A stretch of DNA of 31,807 nt from Lachnospiraceae bacterium (GTDB taxonomy: Bacteria; Bacillota_A; Clostridia; Lachnospirales; Lachnospiraceae). This document shows positions 31,688 through 31,807 of this stretch, piece by piece. Numbering within the stretch: the stretch's first letter is position 1; each line of letters begins with the position of its first letter. The notes below the pieces were generated by a model that saw only the letters and a program-made list of their open reading frames with translations, had not been told where the DNA came from and did not search any database. The DNA lies in contig JAQUUB010000048.1 in assembly GCA_028694115.1 (NCBI GenBank), positions 1 through 31,807 on the forward strand. Reading direction: 5' to 3'. Made by a program: the position numbers and the translations under genes.

Positions 31688-31793
31688 TATCTTCATGTTG
31701 GGATAATGCGGCTTATCCTCATAGAATTATTATCTTCATCTTTTCGTCAGAGTATTTAATAATAAGCTATCTGTGAAAAAAGATGAGGATAAT
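31688..31793. repeat. Cluster of TTATCYTCAT repeats with a large inverted pair
   Basis: Three plus-strand copies (31688-31697, 31713-31722, 31730-31739) and one reversed copy (31783-31792). The last two lie in a 16-base inverted repeat (31729-31744 and 31778-31793, one mismatch, 33-base spacing). Between the first two copies is the palindrome GGATAA-N6-TTATCC. Spacing and orientation are irregular, which fits a recombinase or transposase binding region better than a CRISPR or microsatellite. No open frame crosses it. Confidence 0.6.
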
Positions 31794-31807
31794 GTTTCTA
31801 CTCATGC

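Noticed and set aside
31688..31793. Possible CRISPR array at the right edge.
   Set aside because: Copies are only 10 bases, irregularly spaced (25, 17 and 53 bases) and in mixed orientation, with no cas genes.

Overview
The window is AT-rich, with Shine-Dalgarno sites of the AAGGAGG type before most genes, occasional TTG/GTG starts and many U-tract terminators. Together with a LytTR/7TMR-DISM two-component system, an RsbW/STAS pair, single-cluster ferredoxin and HD-GYP protein, this points to an anaerobic low-GC Firmicute, most likely a clostridium of the Lachnospiraceae type. That assignment is inference from gene content; no rRNA or tRNA is present.

Left part (1-6.4 kb). On the minus strand lies an unusual 976-residue membrane protein: an extracytoplasmic beta-propeller-like domain, a Cache-like sensor between membrane helices, and a C-terminal MFS transporter. 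It is translationally coupled to an acetyltransferase fragment. Divergently, a good promoter drives an internally deleted formylglycine-generating-enzyme-like pseudogene, a nitroreductase, an ABM-domain monooxygenase and a cytoplasmic GH13 alpha-amylase.

Central cluster (6.4-18.4 kb, all minus strand). Reading from a perfect consensus promoter at 18376-18404: RsbW-like ATP-binding protein, AGE-family epimerase-like enzyme (with its own extended -10 promoter and a 26-bp palindrome), GlgX-type debranching enzyme, STAS anti-sigma antagonist, DJ-1/PfpI protein, cupin, second DJ-1, tautomerase, TPP-dependent enzyme, then (from an internal TTGACA-N17-TACTAT promoter) ankyrin protein, HpcH/HpaI aldolase and third DJ-1. 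It combines glucan breakdown, carbonyl/keto-acid chemistry and partner-switching regulators, with no sigma factor or PP2C phosphatase in the window. This is my best candidate for an undescribed system; its pathway cannot be read from sequence alone.

Middle (18.4-22.8 kb). A LysR regulator is divergent from a YeiH-family transporter, followed by a small ferredoxin, a tandem HD/HD-GYP protein with overlapping face-to-face promoters, and a 79-residue protein of unknown function.

Right part (22.8-31.8 kb). LytTR regulator, DUF3021-like membrane protein, ABC ATPase and FtsX-type permease form a minus-strand operon. Divergent from it is a LytTR response regulator and 7TMR-DISM/GHKL histidine kinase, followed by a repeat-containing protein of unknown function. 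An IS66-family element (tnpC, N-terminally curtailed tnpB) and a cluster of TTATCYTCAT repeats close the window. No CRISPR array, tRNA, rRNA or replication origin was seen, and no gene-free stretch exceeds 300 bases.
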